A DNA stretch of 53,016 nucleotides from Alphaproteobacteria bacterium (GTDB lineage Bacteria > Pseudomonadota > Alphaproteobacteria > Caulobacterales > Caulobacteraceae), in NCBI GenBank assembly GCA_018826515.1, contig JAHKAM010000078.1, positions 1 through 53,016 of the forward strand, in the 5' to 3' direction. Positions 42,943 through 51,622 of this stretch are shown here, piece after piece. Position 1 is the first letter of the stretch. The number at the start of each line of letters is the position of its first letter. A model generated the notes under the pieces. That model worked only from the letters and a program-made list of their open reading frames with translations. It made no database searches and was not told the DNA's origin. The translations under genes and the position numbers were made by a program.

Positions 42943-44061
42943 ATGACGATTGCTCTACGACCGGATGAGGATGAGCGATTAGCGGCGTTGGCCAGCTATA
43001 ACGTGATGGACACTCCACGCGAGAGCGACTTCGACGACATCGTGAGGTTAGCCTCTGAAATATGCGAAACGCCGGTAGCCGTCGTCAATTTGATCGGGGA
43101 TGGACGACAGTTCTTCAAAGCCGAAATAGGGTTAGGCGTCCGAGAGACACCACTGGAAACGTCATTCTGCGGCCACGCGATATTGGACGACGATTTCATG
43201 ATCGTGCCCGACGCAACTCTGGACCATCGCTTCGACTGCAATCCGCTTGTCACTGGCGACCCGGGGCTACGATTTTACGCGGGAGCGCTGCTGAAGACTG
43301 CGGCTGGATTGCCGATCGGCACGCTTTGCGTGCTGGACTTCAAACCCAAGGACCTTGCGTCGCACCAACGCACAGCACTTCGCACCCTCGCCAACCAGGT
43401 TATGACCCAGCTCGAACTGCGACGCTTGAACACTCATCTGGCAGAGCGTGTCGCCGAGGTGGAAGCCGAGCGGGATAGGTCGGAGATGCTCGGCCGCGAG
43501 ATCGACCATCGCGTCATGAACAGCCTGCAATTCGTGTCGGGACTGCTGGCGATGCAGGCGAAGACAACAGATGACAGGGAAGCGGCACATCAGCTTGGCC
43601 TCGCGTCGTCGCGGGTCAGCACGGTTGCCCGGGTGCATCGTCACTTCTACGTGGAAGAGGTTGCCGGTACGACGTCCGCCCTCGCCTATGCCGAGCGGCT
43701 GTTGTCCGACCTCTCCGATGTCATAGCGCCGTGTTCGGTCAGGACGGCAGGTCAACCAACGCCAATTGCTACCGCATTGATCATGCCTCTCGGGTTGATC
43801 ACCAACGAACTCGTCACCAACGCTGCCAAAAATGGTGCGCAACGCGTCGAAGTGCGGATCAGCGCGAGCGACGGGGGCGTTCGGATCGAGGTTGAAGATG
43901 ACGGTCCGGGCCTGCCCGTCGACTTCGATCCGGCTGCGCGAAAGGGTCTCGGCTTGAGGGTTGTCCGGTCACTGGTTGATCAGCATGCAGGGGTGCTCAC
44001 CTTCGGCAGTGGTCGTCATGGCGGCGCCCTTTTCAGTGCCACGCTAACCGAGGGCAGCTGA
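42943..44061 (+). CDS. GAF-domain HWE/HisKA_2 histidine kinase
   Basis: A 372-residue cytoplasmic kinase. Residues ~20-165 form a GAF domain (DIVRLASEICETPVAVVNLIG, ETPLETSFCGHAIL, FYAGALLKTAAGLPIGTLCVLD). HisKA_2/HWE-type dimerisation follows with EIDHRVMNSLQFVSGLLAMQAK, the phosphorylated His at about residue 189, and then an ATPase with LGLITNELVTNAAKNG, EDDGPGLPV and GLGLRVVRSLVDQH. Such kinases often feed PhyR/NepR general stress control or light/redox sensing, but none of those genes is nearby. The GC content is visibly lower than the neighbours, hinting at transfer. Its last 18 bp overlap the convergent esterase gene. Confidence 0.88.
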   Translation: MTIALRPDEDERLAALASYNVMDTPRESDFDDIVRLASEICETPVAVVNLIGDGRQFFKAEIGLGVRETPLETSFCGHAILDDDFMIVPDATLDHRFDCNPLVTGDPGLRFYAGALLKTAAGLPIGTLCVLDFKPKDLASHQRTALRTLANQVMTQLELRRLNTHLAERVAEVEAERDRSEMLGREIDHRVMNSLQFVSGLLAMQAKTTDDREAAHQLGLASSRVSTVARVHRHFYVEEVAGTTSALAYAERLLSDLSDVIAPCSVRTAGQPTPIATALIMPLGLITNELVTNAAKNGAQRVEVRISASDGGVRIEVEDDGPGLPVDFDPAARKGLGLRVVRSLVDQHAGVLTFGSGRHGGALFSATLTEGS

Positions 44062-45030
44062 CCACCCGTGCCGTTCGGCCCACGCTGTCACCAGCTCCGG
44101 CCACACCGCCGCCGGCTTCCCCTCGATCAGCCGGATTCCGAACCCGTGGCCGCCCTCCTGAAACAGATGCGCCTCCGCCGGGACGCCGGCCGCCTTCAAT
44201 GCCGACAGCAGCCCCAGGCTGTTTTCCACCGGCACCGCCGCGTCATCCATGGCGTGCAGCAGGAAGACCGGCGGGCGGCCGCGCCAGTCCATCCGCTCCA
44301 GCGAATAGCGGGAAATGGCCTCTGCCGTCGGCGTCTCGCCAAGCAGCTCGCGGCGTGATCCGGCGTGGACGTGGGGATCGGCCATGGTCGCCACGGGATA
44401 CAGCAGGATGCCGAGGTCCGGTCGGTGCGACACGGCGTCGGCCGCGTCCACGGCGACGTAGGTCGTATCGGACCGCGCCGTCAGCATCCCGGCCAGATGT
44501 CCGCCTGCCGACGCGCCGAGCACCGCGACCCGCGCGGGATCCAGACCCTCAGCGGCGGCTCTCGCCCGCACCAGCCGCAGCGCCCGCTGCGCGTCCTGCA
44601 GCGGCGCGTCCGGTCCTGCCGCCCAGCCGTCGCCCGGCAGACGATACCGCAACACGAAACAGGTCACCCCGGCCGCGGCGAACACGCGGGCGCAATCCAG
44701 CCCCTCCTTGTCCACCACCGCCCATTTGTATCCGCCGCCAGGGATCAGCAGCAGCGAGGCCCCGTTCGGTCGCTCGGGGCGGAGCACGGTCAGGATCGGA
44801 TCGGTGGTGTATCGCGCGAACCGGTCGTGGAAGGCGGGATCGGTGGAGCGCTCGGTGACCTGCGGCGTCACCGTGACCCGCTCTCCGCCCGGCGCGCCGC
44901 CGGGCCACAGCCGGATCGTCTCCACCGGATCGGGCGGCGCCATCTGCGACACCGGTGTCATTGCAGCGGCAGGTCGGGCGGTGACGGCCAGGGCGGCGAG
45001 GCCCAGGGCGGTTCGGCGATTGAGGGTCAT
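44044..45030 (-). CDS. Exported alpha/beta hydrolase, acetylxylan-esterase-like
   Basis: A 328-residue alpha/beta hydrolase with a Tat-type signal (MTLNRRTALGLAALAVTARPAAA). The oxyanion loop LLIPGGGYKWAVVDKEG, the nucleophile elbow AVLGASAGGHLAGML, the acid in LLHAMDDAAVP and the catalytic His in EGGHGFG are all present. The family (BD-FAE/acetylxylan esterase-like, AXE7A type) deacetylates plant polysaccharides or acts on small esters; the substrate here is unknown. It ends with an 18-bp antisense overlap with the kinase gene and lies 47 bp after the thiolase stop on the same strand. Confidence 0.82.
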   Translation of the reverse strand: MTLNRRTALGLAALAVTARPAAAMTPVSQMAPPDPVETIRLWPGGAPGGERVTVTPQVTERSTDPAFHDRFARYTTDPILTVLRPERPNGASLLLIPGGGYKWAVVDKEGLDCARVFAAAGVTCFVLRYRLPGDGWAAGPDAPLQDAQRALRLVRARAAAEGLDPARVAVLGASAGGHLAGMLTARSDTTYVAVDAADAVSHRPDLGILLYPVATMADPHVHAGSRRELLGETPTAEAISRYSLERMDWRGRPPVFLLHAMDDAAVPVENSLGLLSALKAAGVPAEAHLFQEGGHGFGIRLIEGKPAAVWPELVTAWAERHGWSAALG

Positions 45031-45077
45031 GGGGCGAGGCTAGGCCATTCCGACGTCCGCCGCCAAGCCGGTCCGGT

Positions 45078-46259
45078 TCAGACCAGCTCGACCGCCACGG
45101 CCACGGCCTCGCCGCCCCCGATGCACAGGCTGGCCATGCCCTTCTTGCCGCCCCGCGCCTGCAGCGCCGCCAGCAGGGTGGTCAGGACCCGCGCGCCCGA
45201 GGCGCCGATGGGGTGGCCCAGGGCGGTCGCGCCGCCGTTCACATTCAGCTTCGCATGGTCGATGCCCAGCTCCTGCATGGCGATCATGGCGACCACGGCG
45301 AAGGCCTCGTTGACCTCCCACAGGTCGACATCCTCCACCGACCAGCCGGCCTTCTTCAGCGCCTTCTGCATGGCGGGGACGGGGGCGGTGGTGAACAGGC
45401 CGGGCTCATGGGCGTGGGCCGCATGGCTGACGATGCGGGCGACGATCGGCAGGCCCATCGCCTTCGCCACGCTCTCGCGAGTCATGACGAGCGCCGCGGC
45501 GCCGTCCGAGATCGAGCTGGCGTTGGCGGCGGTGATGGTGCCGTCCTTCGAGAAGGCGGGCTTCAGGTGCGGGATCTTCTCCGGCATGGCCTTGCCGGGC
45601 TGTTCGTCCTCGTTGACCGTGACCGTCCCCTTGCGGCCCGTGACCTCGACCGGCGTGATCTCGGCCTTGAAGGCGCCCGAGGCGATGGCCTCCAGCGCCC
45701 GGCTCAGGCTCTCCAGCGCATACTCGTCCTGGGCCTCGCGGGTGAACTGATAGGTCCGGGCCGAGTCCTCGGCGAAGGCGCCCATCAGCTTGCCGGGCGT
45801 ATAGGCGTCCTCCAGCCCGTCCATATACATGCTGTCGACGATGATATCGTGCCCGATCCGGGCCCCGCCGCGGTGTTTGGTCATCAGATAGGGGGCGCCC
45901 GACATCGACTCCATGCCACCCGCCACGATCACGTCGGCGCTGCCGGCCGCAAGGGAGTCCGAGGCCATCATCACCGCCTGCAGGCCCGAGCCGCACATCT
46001 TGTTGACCGTCGTCGCCTCGACGTGCTGGCCGAGACCGGCGCCGATCGCGGCCTGACGCGCCGGGGCCTGGCCGAGACCCGCCGGCAGGACGCAGCCCAT
46101 ATAGATCTGCTCGACCTTCTCGGGCGCCACACCGGCGCGCTCGACCGCCGCGCGCACCGCCGTGGCGCCCAGCTCGGTCGCCTTGACGCCGGACAGGGCG
46201 CCCTGGAAGCCGCCCATGGGCGTGCGGGCGAACGAGACGATGACGACGGGATCGGACAT
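45078..46259 (-). CDS. Acetyl-CoA C-acetyltransferase (thiolase)
   Basis: A 393-residue thiolase condensing or cleaving acetoacetyl-CoA. Catalytic residues are Cys89 (VNKMCGSGLQAVM), His349 (GHPIGASGARVL) and Cys379 (LCIGGGEAVAV). The N-GGAxALGHPxGxSG signature and the loop domain (about 120-250) are present. The biosynthetic length and M-C-G-S-G-L-Q fit acetyl-CoA acetyltransferase (AtoB/PhaA-like). phaB or other PHB genes are not adjacent, so degradative versus biosynthetic use cannot be decided. It is downstream of the HxlR-type regulator by 69 bp on the same strand. Confidence 0.94.
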   Translation of the reverse strand: MSDPVVIVSFARTPMGGFQGALSGVKATELGATAVRAAVERAGVAPEKVEQIYMGCVLPAGLGQAPARQAAIGAGLGQHVEATTVNKMCGSGLQAVMMASDSLAAGSADVIVAGGMESMSGAPYLMTKHRGGARIGHDIIVDSMYMDGLEDAYTPGKLMGAFAEDSARTYQFTREAQDEYALESLSRALEAIASGAFKAEITPVEVTGRKGTVTVNEDEQPGKAMPEKIPHLKPAFSKDGTITAANASSISDGAAALVMTRESVAKAMGLPIVARIVSHAAHAHEPGLFTTAPVPAMQKALKKAGWSVEDVDLWEVNEAFAVVAMIAMQELGIDHAKLNVNGGATALGHPIGASGARVLTTLLAALQARGGKKGMASLCIGGGEAVAVAVELV

Positions 46260-46328
46260 GGAAAAGCTACCCTTGGGAGAAGGAATTGCGCGGCTGGATG
46301 GGCCGCCATGAAAGGAAAGGCAAGACCG

Positions 46329-46832
46329 TCAGGCGGCCTCGCCGCCGGCGGTCTCGCGCGGCATCATATCGCCGACCGTCGGCCCCGGCGCGGCGCGGGT
46401 CAGTTCGATGTCGCGCGGCTTGACGATCTCGTTGCAACAGCCGCAGGCGATGCGCGGCTGCAGATCGTGGCCGCAGGTCTTGTGGATCATGGCGAACCCG
46501 GACTCGGCGTCGCCATAGACATGTTTGGCCCCCCAGCCGTGCAGGGTCACCAGCACGCCGTACAGGTCCTTGCCCTTGGCCGTCAGGACGTATTCGTTCC
46601 GCGGCGGCCGCTCGGAATAGAGGCGCGGCTCCAGCACGCCGTGCTGAACGAGGGATTTCAGCCGGGCCGCCAGCACATTGCGGGCGACCCCCAGCCGCTC
46701 CTGCCACTGCTCGAACCGGCTGACGCCCTGAAAGGCGTCCCGGATGACCAGCAGGGTCCAGGGATCGCCGATGACCTCGAGGGTGGCGGCGATCGAACAG
46801 CTCTGCCGTGAATAGTCTGCGGTGCGTCCCAT
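46329..46832 (-). CDS. HxlR-family transcriptional regulator
   Basis: A 167-residue winged-helix regulator of the HxlR/MarR-like group. The N terminus has the family cysteine in RQSCSIAATLEVIGDPWTLLVIRDAFQGVSRFEQW, the recognition helix follows in LGVARNVLAARLKSLVQHGVLEPR, and the wing is YSERPPRNEYVLTAKGKDL. A C-terminal cysteine-rich part (CGHDLQPRIACGCCNEIVKPRDIEL) is present in many homologues and may sense redox or metal. It sits upstream of the thiolase and divergent from the thioesterase gene; a perfect 19-bp palindrome lies 29 bp upstream of its start. Confidence 0.9.
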   Translation of the reverse strand: MGRTADYSRQSCSIAATLEVIGDPWTLLVIRDAFQGVSRFEQWQERLGVARNVLAARLKSLVQHGVLEPRLYSERPPRNEYVLTAKGKDLYGVLVTLHGWGAKHVYGDAESGFAMIHKTCGHDLQPRIACGCCNEIVKPRDIELTRAAPGPTVGDMMPRETAGGEAA

Positions 46833-46861
46833 ACTGGGGAAAGTGACCCTGCGTCAGCCGT

Positions 46862-46880
46862 TTGGCAAGAGGGTTGCCAA
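46862..46880. promoter_or_regulatory. Perfect 7-bp-arm palindrome, candidate HxlR operator
   Basis: TTGGCAA-GAGGG-TTGCCAA in the divergent space between the HxlR gene (start 46832) and the thioesterase gene (start 47003). The perfect arms, 5-bp spacer and position suggest autoregulation plus control of the thioesterase. Binding is inferred. Confidence 0.68.
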
Positions 46881-47002
46881 TCTGGACGGACTGGGTCAGT
46901 CTTGTTTGGCTACGGACTCGCTGCGGCGTTTCCGGATCCCTCGACTTCGGGCGGAGGCCCCCCCGCTTCCGCCCGCCTTTCCCGCACGATAGCAAGTCCT
47001 CC

Positions 47003-47842
47003 ATGACCGAGCAGACCCTCGCCGAAGCCCTGTCCCTCACCGATGACGGCGCCGGAGCCCTGACGGCCCGGCTGACCGGCGGCTTCTCGAACGCCCCCCA
47101 ATCGGCCCCGCAGGCGCGCGGCGCGCCCTTCGGCGGCCTGATGGCGGCCCTGGCCGCCGGCGCCATGCGTCAGGGACTGGGCATCGAGGCCCCGCTGCAG
47201 TCCCTGACCGTCCAGTATCTGGCCGCGGCCCGGTTCGAGGACGCCGTCTTCCGCCCGGTGATGGACCGGGGCGGCCGCAATGTCGCCTACGCCTCGGTCA
47301 CCGGCGGACAGGTCGACCGGCCCGCTATCCAGGCGCTCGGCACCTTTGGTCGCGACGTCGCCGGCCCGGTGCTGACGCCGCTGTCGGCCTCGCCGACGCC
47401 GGTTGAAGACCTCGACCCAACGCCCCTGGATCCGGGCTTCGGCCCGTGGTTCACCCGCCACATCGATCATCGCTTCGTCGCCGGGCCGAAGCTGTTCGGC
47501 GAGAACGCCGGCCGCACGCCCGAGCTGGGCTGCTGGATGCGGACCATCGATGCGGCGCCGCTGGACGAGGCGCGGCTGCTGTTCCTGCTGGACGGCCTGT
47601 ATCCGACCTATTTCACGGCCTTTCCGGCCCCGCCGATCATCTCGGCCAGCGTCGATCTGCGGGCCGATCTGCTGGGCGAACTGAACCCGGAGACCTCGCC
47701 GGAGGGCTGGGCCTATTTCCATTTCACCAGCCGCGACGTCGGCGGCGGCTGGGCGGTCGAGGACGGCGTCGCCTGGTCCCCCGACGGCCGGCCGCTGGCG
47801 CTGGTTCGGCAGCGCCGGAAGTTGATGCCGACGCGCGGCTAG
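47003..47842 (+). CDS. Acyl-CoA thioesterase-like (double hotdog) protein
   Basis: A 279-residue protein with two hotdog halves, ATG 47003 (MTEQTLAEALSLTDDGAGAL); the longer frame starts in the promoter region. Features: SAPQARGAPFGGLMAALAAGAMRQGLGIEAPLQSLTVQYLAAARFED (first half), MDRGGRNVAYASVTGGQVDR, and a second half with LLFLLDGLYPTYFTAFPAPPIISASVDLRADLL and WAYFHFTSRDVGGGWAVEDGVAWSPDGRPLALVRQ. It is a TesB/4HBT_3-like thioesterase hydrolysing acyl-CoA to free acid. The gene shares a divergent promoter with an HxlR regulator that also precedes the thiolase, suggesting linked acyl-CoA metabolism. Its stop overlaps the next convergent gene by 4 bp. Confidence 0.82.
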   Translation: MTEQTLAEALSLTDDGAGALTARLTGGFSNAPQSAPQARGAPFGGLMAALAAGAMRQGLGIEAPLQSLTVQYLAAARFEDAVFRPVMDRGGRNVAYASVTGGQVDRPAIQALGTFGRDVAGPVLTPLSASPTPVEDLDPTPLDPGFGPWFTRHIDHRFVAGPKLFGENAGRTPELGCWMRTIDAAPLDEARLLFLLDGLYPTYFTAFPAPPIISASVDLRADLLGELNPETSPEGWAYFHFTSRDVGGGWAVEDGVAWSPDGRPLALVRQRRKLMPTRG

Positions 47843-48405
47843 CCGTGCAGGCCGCGCAGCTGGATCAGGGGGATGACGATGTCCTCCTCGTCGTCCAGAT
47901 GGCGCAGCAACGGACGGGCGCCCGCCGCGATCCGGTCCGACAGGCGCGCGGCGGCGTCCGTCAGGTCTGCAGCCCGGCCGACCGCCGCCTGATGAAAGGC
48001 CATCCCGTCCCGGAACAGGGCGTCCAGCGTCTCGTGGATGGCGTCATGGTCGCGGTCCAGCAGGTCGATCCCCGCGCCGATCTTCGGCTCTATCGTCCGC
48101 ATCATGGGAAAATACTGGCCGCTCTCGATCCGGTGGTGGCCGTCGAGATGCTGCAGAAAAGCCTGTAGGGCCGGGATCAGCGACCGGTGCAGGGCCGCCG
48201 TGTCGCCGTCGCCCCGCCATTGGCCGACCAGTCCCTCCATATGGGCCTGATGCTGGCGGAAACCGGTGTGCATCTGCAGCCAGAAGGCGGCGGTCTGGTC
48301 GAGACTGACCGCCCAGCGGTCGCGCGGGAATTCGTCGAGCAGATAGCGGAACCCGCCCGGCAGGCCGCTACGCAGGGCGAGCGCGTCGCCGGGCTCGTCA
48401 GACAA
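47839..48405 (-). CDS. Hemerythrin HHE-domain protein
   Basis: A 188-residue four-helix-bundle protein of the hemerythrin-like HHE family. Putative iron ligands include the H-x3-E/H pattern in [46 protein letters not shown] and [16 protein letters not shown], typical of the HHE repeat. Such proteins bind a di-iron centre and may sense or store oxygen or iron, or repair iron-sulfur clusters. It overlaps the mnmA end by 8 bp on the same strand, so they are probably translationally coupled, although no functional link is obvious. Confidence 0.8.
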   Translation of the reverse strand: MSDEPGDALALRSGLPGGFRYLLDEFPRDRWAVSLDQTAAFWLQMHTGFRQHQAHMEGLVGQWRGDGDTAALHRSLIPALQAFLQHLDGHHRIESGQYFPMMRTIEPKIGAGIDLLDRDHDAIHETLDALFRDGMAFHQAAVGRAADLTDAAARLSDRIAAGARPLLRHLDDEEDIVIPLIQLRGLHG

Positions 48406-49597
48406 GGGCGGCGGTCGTCTTGATGAAGCCGCCGCCCAGCAGCCGATCGGGGTCGGCCGGGTCGTAAAGGGCGCAGGCCTGTCCGGGAGCCACCCCTTCT
48501 TCGCCGGATGCGAAGGTCACGGTCACGGCGCCGTCGATCATCGACAGCCGGGCGGGGGAGGGCGGACGGGTCGAGCGGACGCGGGCCAGCACCGGCGCGA
48601 CGGCTTCCGCGGCCGCCGTAATCGAGGCCTCGTCGCCCAGCCAGTTGGTCTCGTCCAGCGTCAGGGCGGCCGTCAGCAGGGCCTCGCGCGGGCCGACAAT
48701 GACGTGGCGCTTCACCGGATCCAGCCGGGTCACGAACAGGGGCTCGCCCACGGCGACGTTCAGGCCGCGGCGCTGGCCGATGGTGTAGTCGGTGATGCCC
48801 GAATGGCCGCCCAGCACCCGGCCGTCCATGTGCACGATCTCGCCGGCCTCGCGGCCCTGCGGCCGAAGCTTGTCGATCAGGGTGCGATAGTCGCCGTTGG
48901 GCACGAAACAGATGTCCTGGCTGTCCGGCTTGGCGGCGATGCGCAGGCCCAGCTCGGCGGCCACGCCCCGCACCTGGGGCTTTTCCAGATCGGCCAGCGG
49001 AAAGCGCAGATAGTCCAGCTGCTGCGCCGTGGTGGCGAACAGGAAATAGGACTGGTCGCGCGAATGATCGACCGCCTTGCGCATCTGGGCCCGCCCGTCG
49101 ACGAGCGAGCGACGGACATAGTGGCCCGTGGCCATGGCCTCGGCCCCCAGGTCGCGGGCGACGTCCAGCAGGTCGCGGAACTTGACCGTCTGGTTGCAGC
49201 GGATGCACGGCACCGGCGTCTGGCCCGCCAGATAGGAGTCGGCGAACTGGTCGATCACCGCGTCCCGGAACCGGCTTTCATAGTCGAGCACATAGTGGGG
49301 GATGCCCAGCATCTCCGCCGCCAGCCGGGCGTCGTGGATGTCCTGACCGGCGCAGCAGGCGCCCTTCTTCTTCAGCGCCGCGCCGTGGTCATAGAGCTGG
49401 AGCGTGACGCCGACGACGTCATAGCCGGCCTTGTGCAGCAGGGCCGCGACGACGGTGGAGTCCACCCCGCCCGACATGGCCGCCACCACGCGCGATCCGA
49501 CCGGCAGTCCAACCGCCGCGCGCGCGGCCTCGACCGCCGCGTCCATGTCGGGGCGGGCGATGGTCGGAACCGGGCAGATGTCCTCGACGAGCGTCAT
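48398..49597 (-). CDS. mnmA: tRNA 2-thiouridylase MnmA (TrmU)
   Basis: A 399-residue ATP pyrophosphatase that installs sulfur on U34 of tRNA-Glu, -Gln and -Lys. Starts [19 protein letters not shown], then the PP-loop [18 protein letters not shown], the catalytic cysteine in [11 protein letters not shown] (about C134-C137 region) and the second catalytic Cys in [13 protein letters not shown]. The C-terminal beta-barrel follows with [12 protein letters not shown] and a typical tail. The N-terminal 30 residues exceed the E. coli enzyme. Located leftward of sciP, in the order seen in Caulobacter (from memory), and overlapped by the hemerythrin gene. Confidence 0.96.
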   Translation of the reverse strand: MTLVEDICPVPTIARPDMDAAVEAARAAVGLPVGSRVVAAMSGGVDSTVVAALLHKAGYDVVGVTLQLYDHGAALKKKGACCAGQDIHDARLAAEMLGIPHYVLDYESRFRDAVIDQFADSYLAGQTPVPCIRCNQTVKFRDLLDVARDLGAEAMATGHYVRRSLVDGRAQMRKAVDHSRDQSYFLFATTAQQLDYLRFPLADLEKPQVRGVAAELGLRIAAKPDSQDICFVPNGDYRTLIDKLRPQGREAGEIVHMDGRVLGGHSGITDYTIGQRRGLNVAVGEPLFVTRLDPVKRHVIVGPREALLTAALTLDETNWLGDEASITAAAEAVAPVLARVRSTRPPSPARLSMIDGAVTVTFASGEEGVAPGQACALYDPADPDRLLGGGFIKTTAALV

Positions 49598-49651
49598 GGC
49601 AGCTATCTAGTGCGAAAGCGGTTCCTTTTCGAGGCCTGCCGGAAACGACAA

Positions 49652-49679
49652 CGGCCGCCTCCGTTTCCGGAAGCGGCCG
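49652..49679 (-). terminator. Terminator-like hairpin downstream of sciP
   Basis: CGGCCGC pairs with GCGGCCG, extended across one mismatch by TCCG/CGGA around TTTC, 25 bp past the sciP stop. Read leftward it is followed by a short T-containing stretch (GTTGTCGTTTCC), so termination may be partial. It separates sciP from mnmA. Confidence 0.6.
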
Positions 49680-49703
49680 CTACAGGCTCGGGGAGTAATT
49701 CTT

Positions 49704-50006
49704 CTAGGGACGACCGTAGTGCTGGATGCGCGTCGTGCGCAGGCCCTGCATGCCCCATTTGTCGATCGCCTTCTGCCAGGCGAGGAATTCCTCGGCCGTG
49801 AGACGATAGCGCGCGAGCGCGTCTTCCAGGCTGATCAATCCGCCGCGCACGGCGGCCACGACCTCCGCCTTGCGGCGGATCACCCAGCGGTCCGTATTGG
49901 CCGGGGGCAGGTCGTGCAGCGTCAGGGGCGTGCCCGTCGGCCCGACCACGTACTGTTCGCCTCTGTTATTCAGACGTCGCTCTTGCAACATGGGCTTATG
50001 CCTCAT
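49704..50006 (-). CDS. sciP: SciP (DUF1153), CtrA-inhibitory cell-cycle regulator
   Basis: A 100-residue (or 95 from the in-frame ATG 49991, MLQERR) DUF1153 protein. The block YVVGPTGTPLTLHDLPPANTDRWVIRRKAEVVAAVRGGLISLEDALARYRLTAEEFLAWQKAI is the family signature, with the trihelical DNA-binding HTH of SciP. In Caulobacter it binds DNA near CtrA sites and blocks CtrA-dependent transcription in G1/swarmer cells. CtrA activates it; here a CTAA-N7-TTAA box lies 40 bp upstream (50046-50060). It sits between mnmA and flgE, as expected. Low-complexity positions are absent and codon use is normal. Confidence 0.94.
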   Translation of the reverse strand: MRHKPMLQERRLNNRGEQYVVGPTGTPLTLHDLPPANTDRWVIRRKAEVVAAVRGGLISLEDALARYRLTAEEFLAWQKAIDKWGMQGLRTTRIQHYGRP

Positions 50007-50045
50007 TGACCACCACCACTATGAGCGGACGGTAGCGATCTCCGG

Positions 50046-50060
50046 CTAAGGGCCGTTTAA
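50046..50060. promoter_or_regulatory. CtrA-box-like sequence upstream of sciP
   Basis: CTAA-GGGCCGT-TTAA matches TTAA-N7-TTAA with one mismatch, about 40-70 bp upstream of the two possible sciP starts. A GANTC (GATTC) lies at 50121-50125 between this box and flgE. CtrA activation of sciP is known in Caulobacter; occupancy here is inferred. Confidence 0.65.
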
Positions 50061-50154
50061 GCGTCGTGGTGAAGGAAAGGCTAAAATGCCGTCCGTCCAC
50101 GGTCTCAATATTCAACGAAGGATTCATTGAGGTTTACGCCCTGTTACTCAAGTA

Positions 50155-51609
50155 TCAGCGTTTGATGCTGATAAGTTCGGCCAACATTTCATCCGCGGTG
50201 GTGATGATCTTGGACGAGGCGGAATAGGCGCGCTGGGTGGTGATCAGGCCGGTGAACTCCGCTGACAGGTCGACGGTCGAGGCCTCCAGCTGGGACGATC
50301 CGATCAGCCCCGCGCCGCCGGATCCGGCCGCCTTGAGGTTGAAGGTGCCCGAGCCCTGGCTGACGCGGTAGGCGTTGCCGGAGGTCTGGGACAGGCTGTC
50401 AGGGCTGGGGAAGGTGGCCAGGGCGATCTGGGCGATCTGGCGCGTCACCCCGTTGTCGAAGATGGCGGTCACGAAACCGGTCTCGTCGATCTTGACCTCG
50501 GACAGGTTGCCGAAGGCGGTGCCGTTGGTCAGGACGGCCTGCACCACCGAGGCGCTGTCGTATTGGGTCAGGCCGCCGGTGGCGGCGGTCAGGTCGAAGG
50601 CCAGCGACTGGTCGTCGATGCCCAGTTCCGGAGCCCAGTTAAAGGCGCCGGCGCCCGGCGCGGCGGCGTCGGACGATCCGAAGGTCAGGGCGGCGGTGGC
50701 CGGATCGGGGAACAGGGCCGCCGCGCCGAGCGCCTCCATGGCCTCGACATCAAGTCGGCCGTCCTGGGTGAAGGCCACCAGGCCGGTCCGCAGCTGTCCG
50801 TTGGTCAGGCCGGCCCCCGTGACGACGTCCGAAGCCGGAATGGCCCGGATCTCGGCGTACCACTGGTTGGGAACGGTGCTCTTCAGGAAGGAGATGGCCA
50901 CGGTCCGCTGCCCGCCCTTGGAGTCCGAGACGGGGATCGTCAGTTCGAAGTCAGGCTTCACCCCGTCACCGGTCTCGGCGTCCCACATGGCCATGGAGTT
51001 GGTGGCGGGATCATAGGCGTTGGCGCCGGGGGGGACGGCGGCGGCGTCGGTCGCTTCGGCCGAGACCAGCTGGCTGGACTTGATGTTCGCGTTCAGCTGG
51101 ATCCGCGTCGTGGCCTCGGCGGTGCCGCCGACCGAACCGACGTTGATGGTGCGCAGGCGGTTGAGATCGGAGGGATCCGTGGCGATATTGCCCTCGGCGT
51201 CGACCGGCCAGCCCTGCAGATAGAGGCCGGCGGTGTTCTTCAGGTAGCCGAGGTTGTCCACGCTGAACGCCCCGGCCCGGGTGAACAGGCGGCTGTCGGT
51301 GATCTGGAGGTTCTCGGGGCGCTCGGTGACGACGAAGAAGCCCTGGCCGGCGATGCCCAGGTCGGTGTTCGAGGTCGTGCGCTGCAGCTGGCCGTTCTGG
51401 CTGGTGAAGTGGCGGGCCGTCGCCAGCACGCCGCCGGCCGAATAGCCGGCGCCTTGCGCCTGGCTGTTGACCACGGTCTGGAACTCGCCGGCGCTGCGTT
51501 TATAGCCGACGGTGTTCACGTTCGCGATGTTCTGCGAGATCGCGGCGAGGGCGGCGGAGTTGGCGGTCAGGCCGGACACGCCGGCCAGCAGGGCGCTGTT
51601 GATACTCAT
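50155..51609 (-). CDS. flgE: Flagellar hook protein FlgE
   Basis: A 484-residue axial protein forming the flagellar hook, exported by the flagellar type III system. The N-terminal rod/hook motif is MSINSALLAGVSGLTANSAALAAISQNIANVNTVGYKRS, the middle has DLGIAGQGFFVV and the D2/D3 regions, and the C-terminal DLSAEFTGLITTQRAYSASSKIITTADEMLAELISIKR contains the conserved D0 coiled coil. The length is between short (about 400) and long hooks. It is the last visible gene of a leftward flgE-flgD-fliK row, preceding sciP. In Caulobacter this operon is sigma-54 and FlbD dependent; the promoter would lie beyond the right edge of the window. Confidence 0.96.
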   Translation of the reverse strand: MSINSALLAGVSGLTANSAALAAISQNIANVNTVGYKRSAGEFQTVVNSQAQGAGYSAGGVLATARHFTSQNGQLQRTTSNTDLGIAGQGFFVVTERPENLQITDSRLFTRAGAFSVDNLGYLKNTAGLYLQGWPVDAEGNIATDPSDLNRLRTINVGSVGGTAEATTRIQLNANIKSSQLVSAEATDAAAVPPGANAYDPATNSMAMWDAETGDGVKPDFELTIPVSDSKGGQRTVAISFLKSTVPNQWYAEIRAIPASDVVTGAGLTNGQLRTGLVAFTQDGRLDVEAMEALGAAALFPDPATAALTFGSSDAAAPGAGAFNWAPELGIDDQSLAFDLTAATGGLTQYDSASVVQAVLTNGTAFGNLSEVKIDETGFVTAIFDNGVTRQIAQIALATFPSPDSLSQTSGNAYRVSQGSGTFNLKAAGSGGAGLIGSSQLEASTVDLSAEFTGLITTQRAYSASSKIITTADEMLAELISIKR

Positions 51610-51622
51610 GGCGTCAGACTCC

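Noticed and set aside
42893..42960. EcfG/general stress promoter (GGAAC...CGTT) before the HWE kinase
   Set aside because: GGAAC occurs but too close to the ATG and without CGTT at 16-17 bp spacing.
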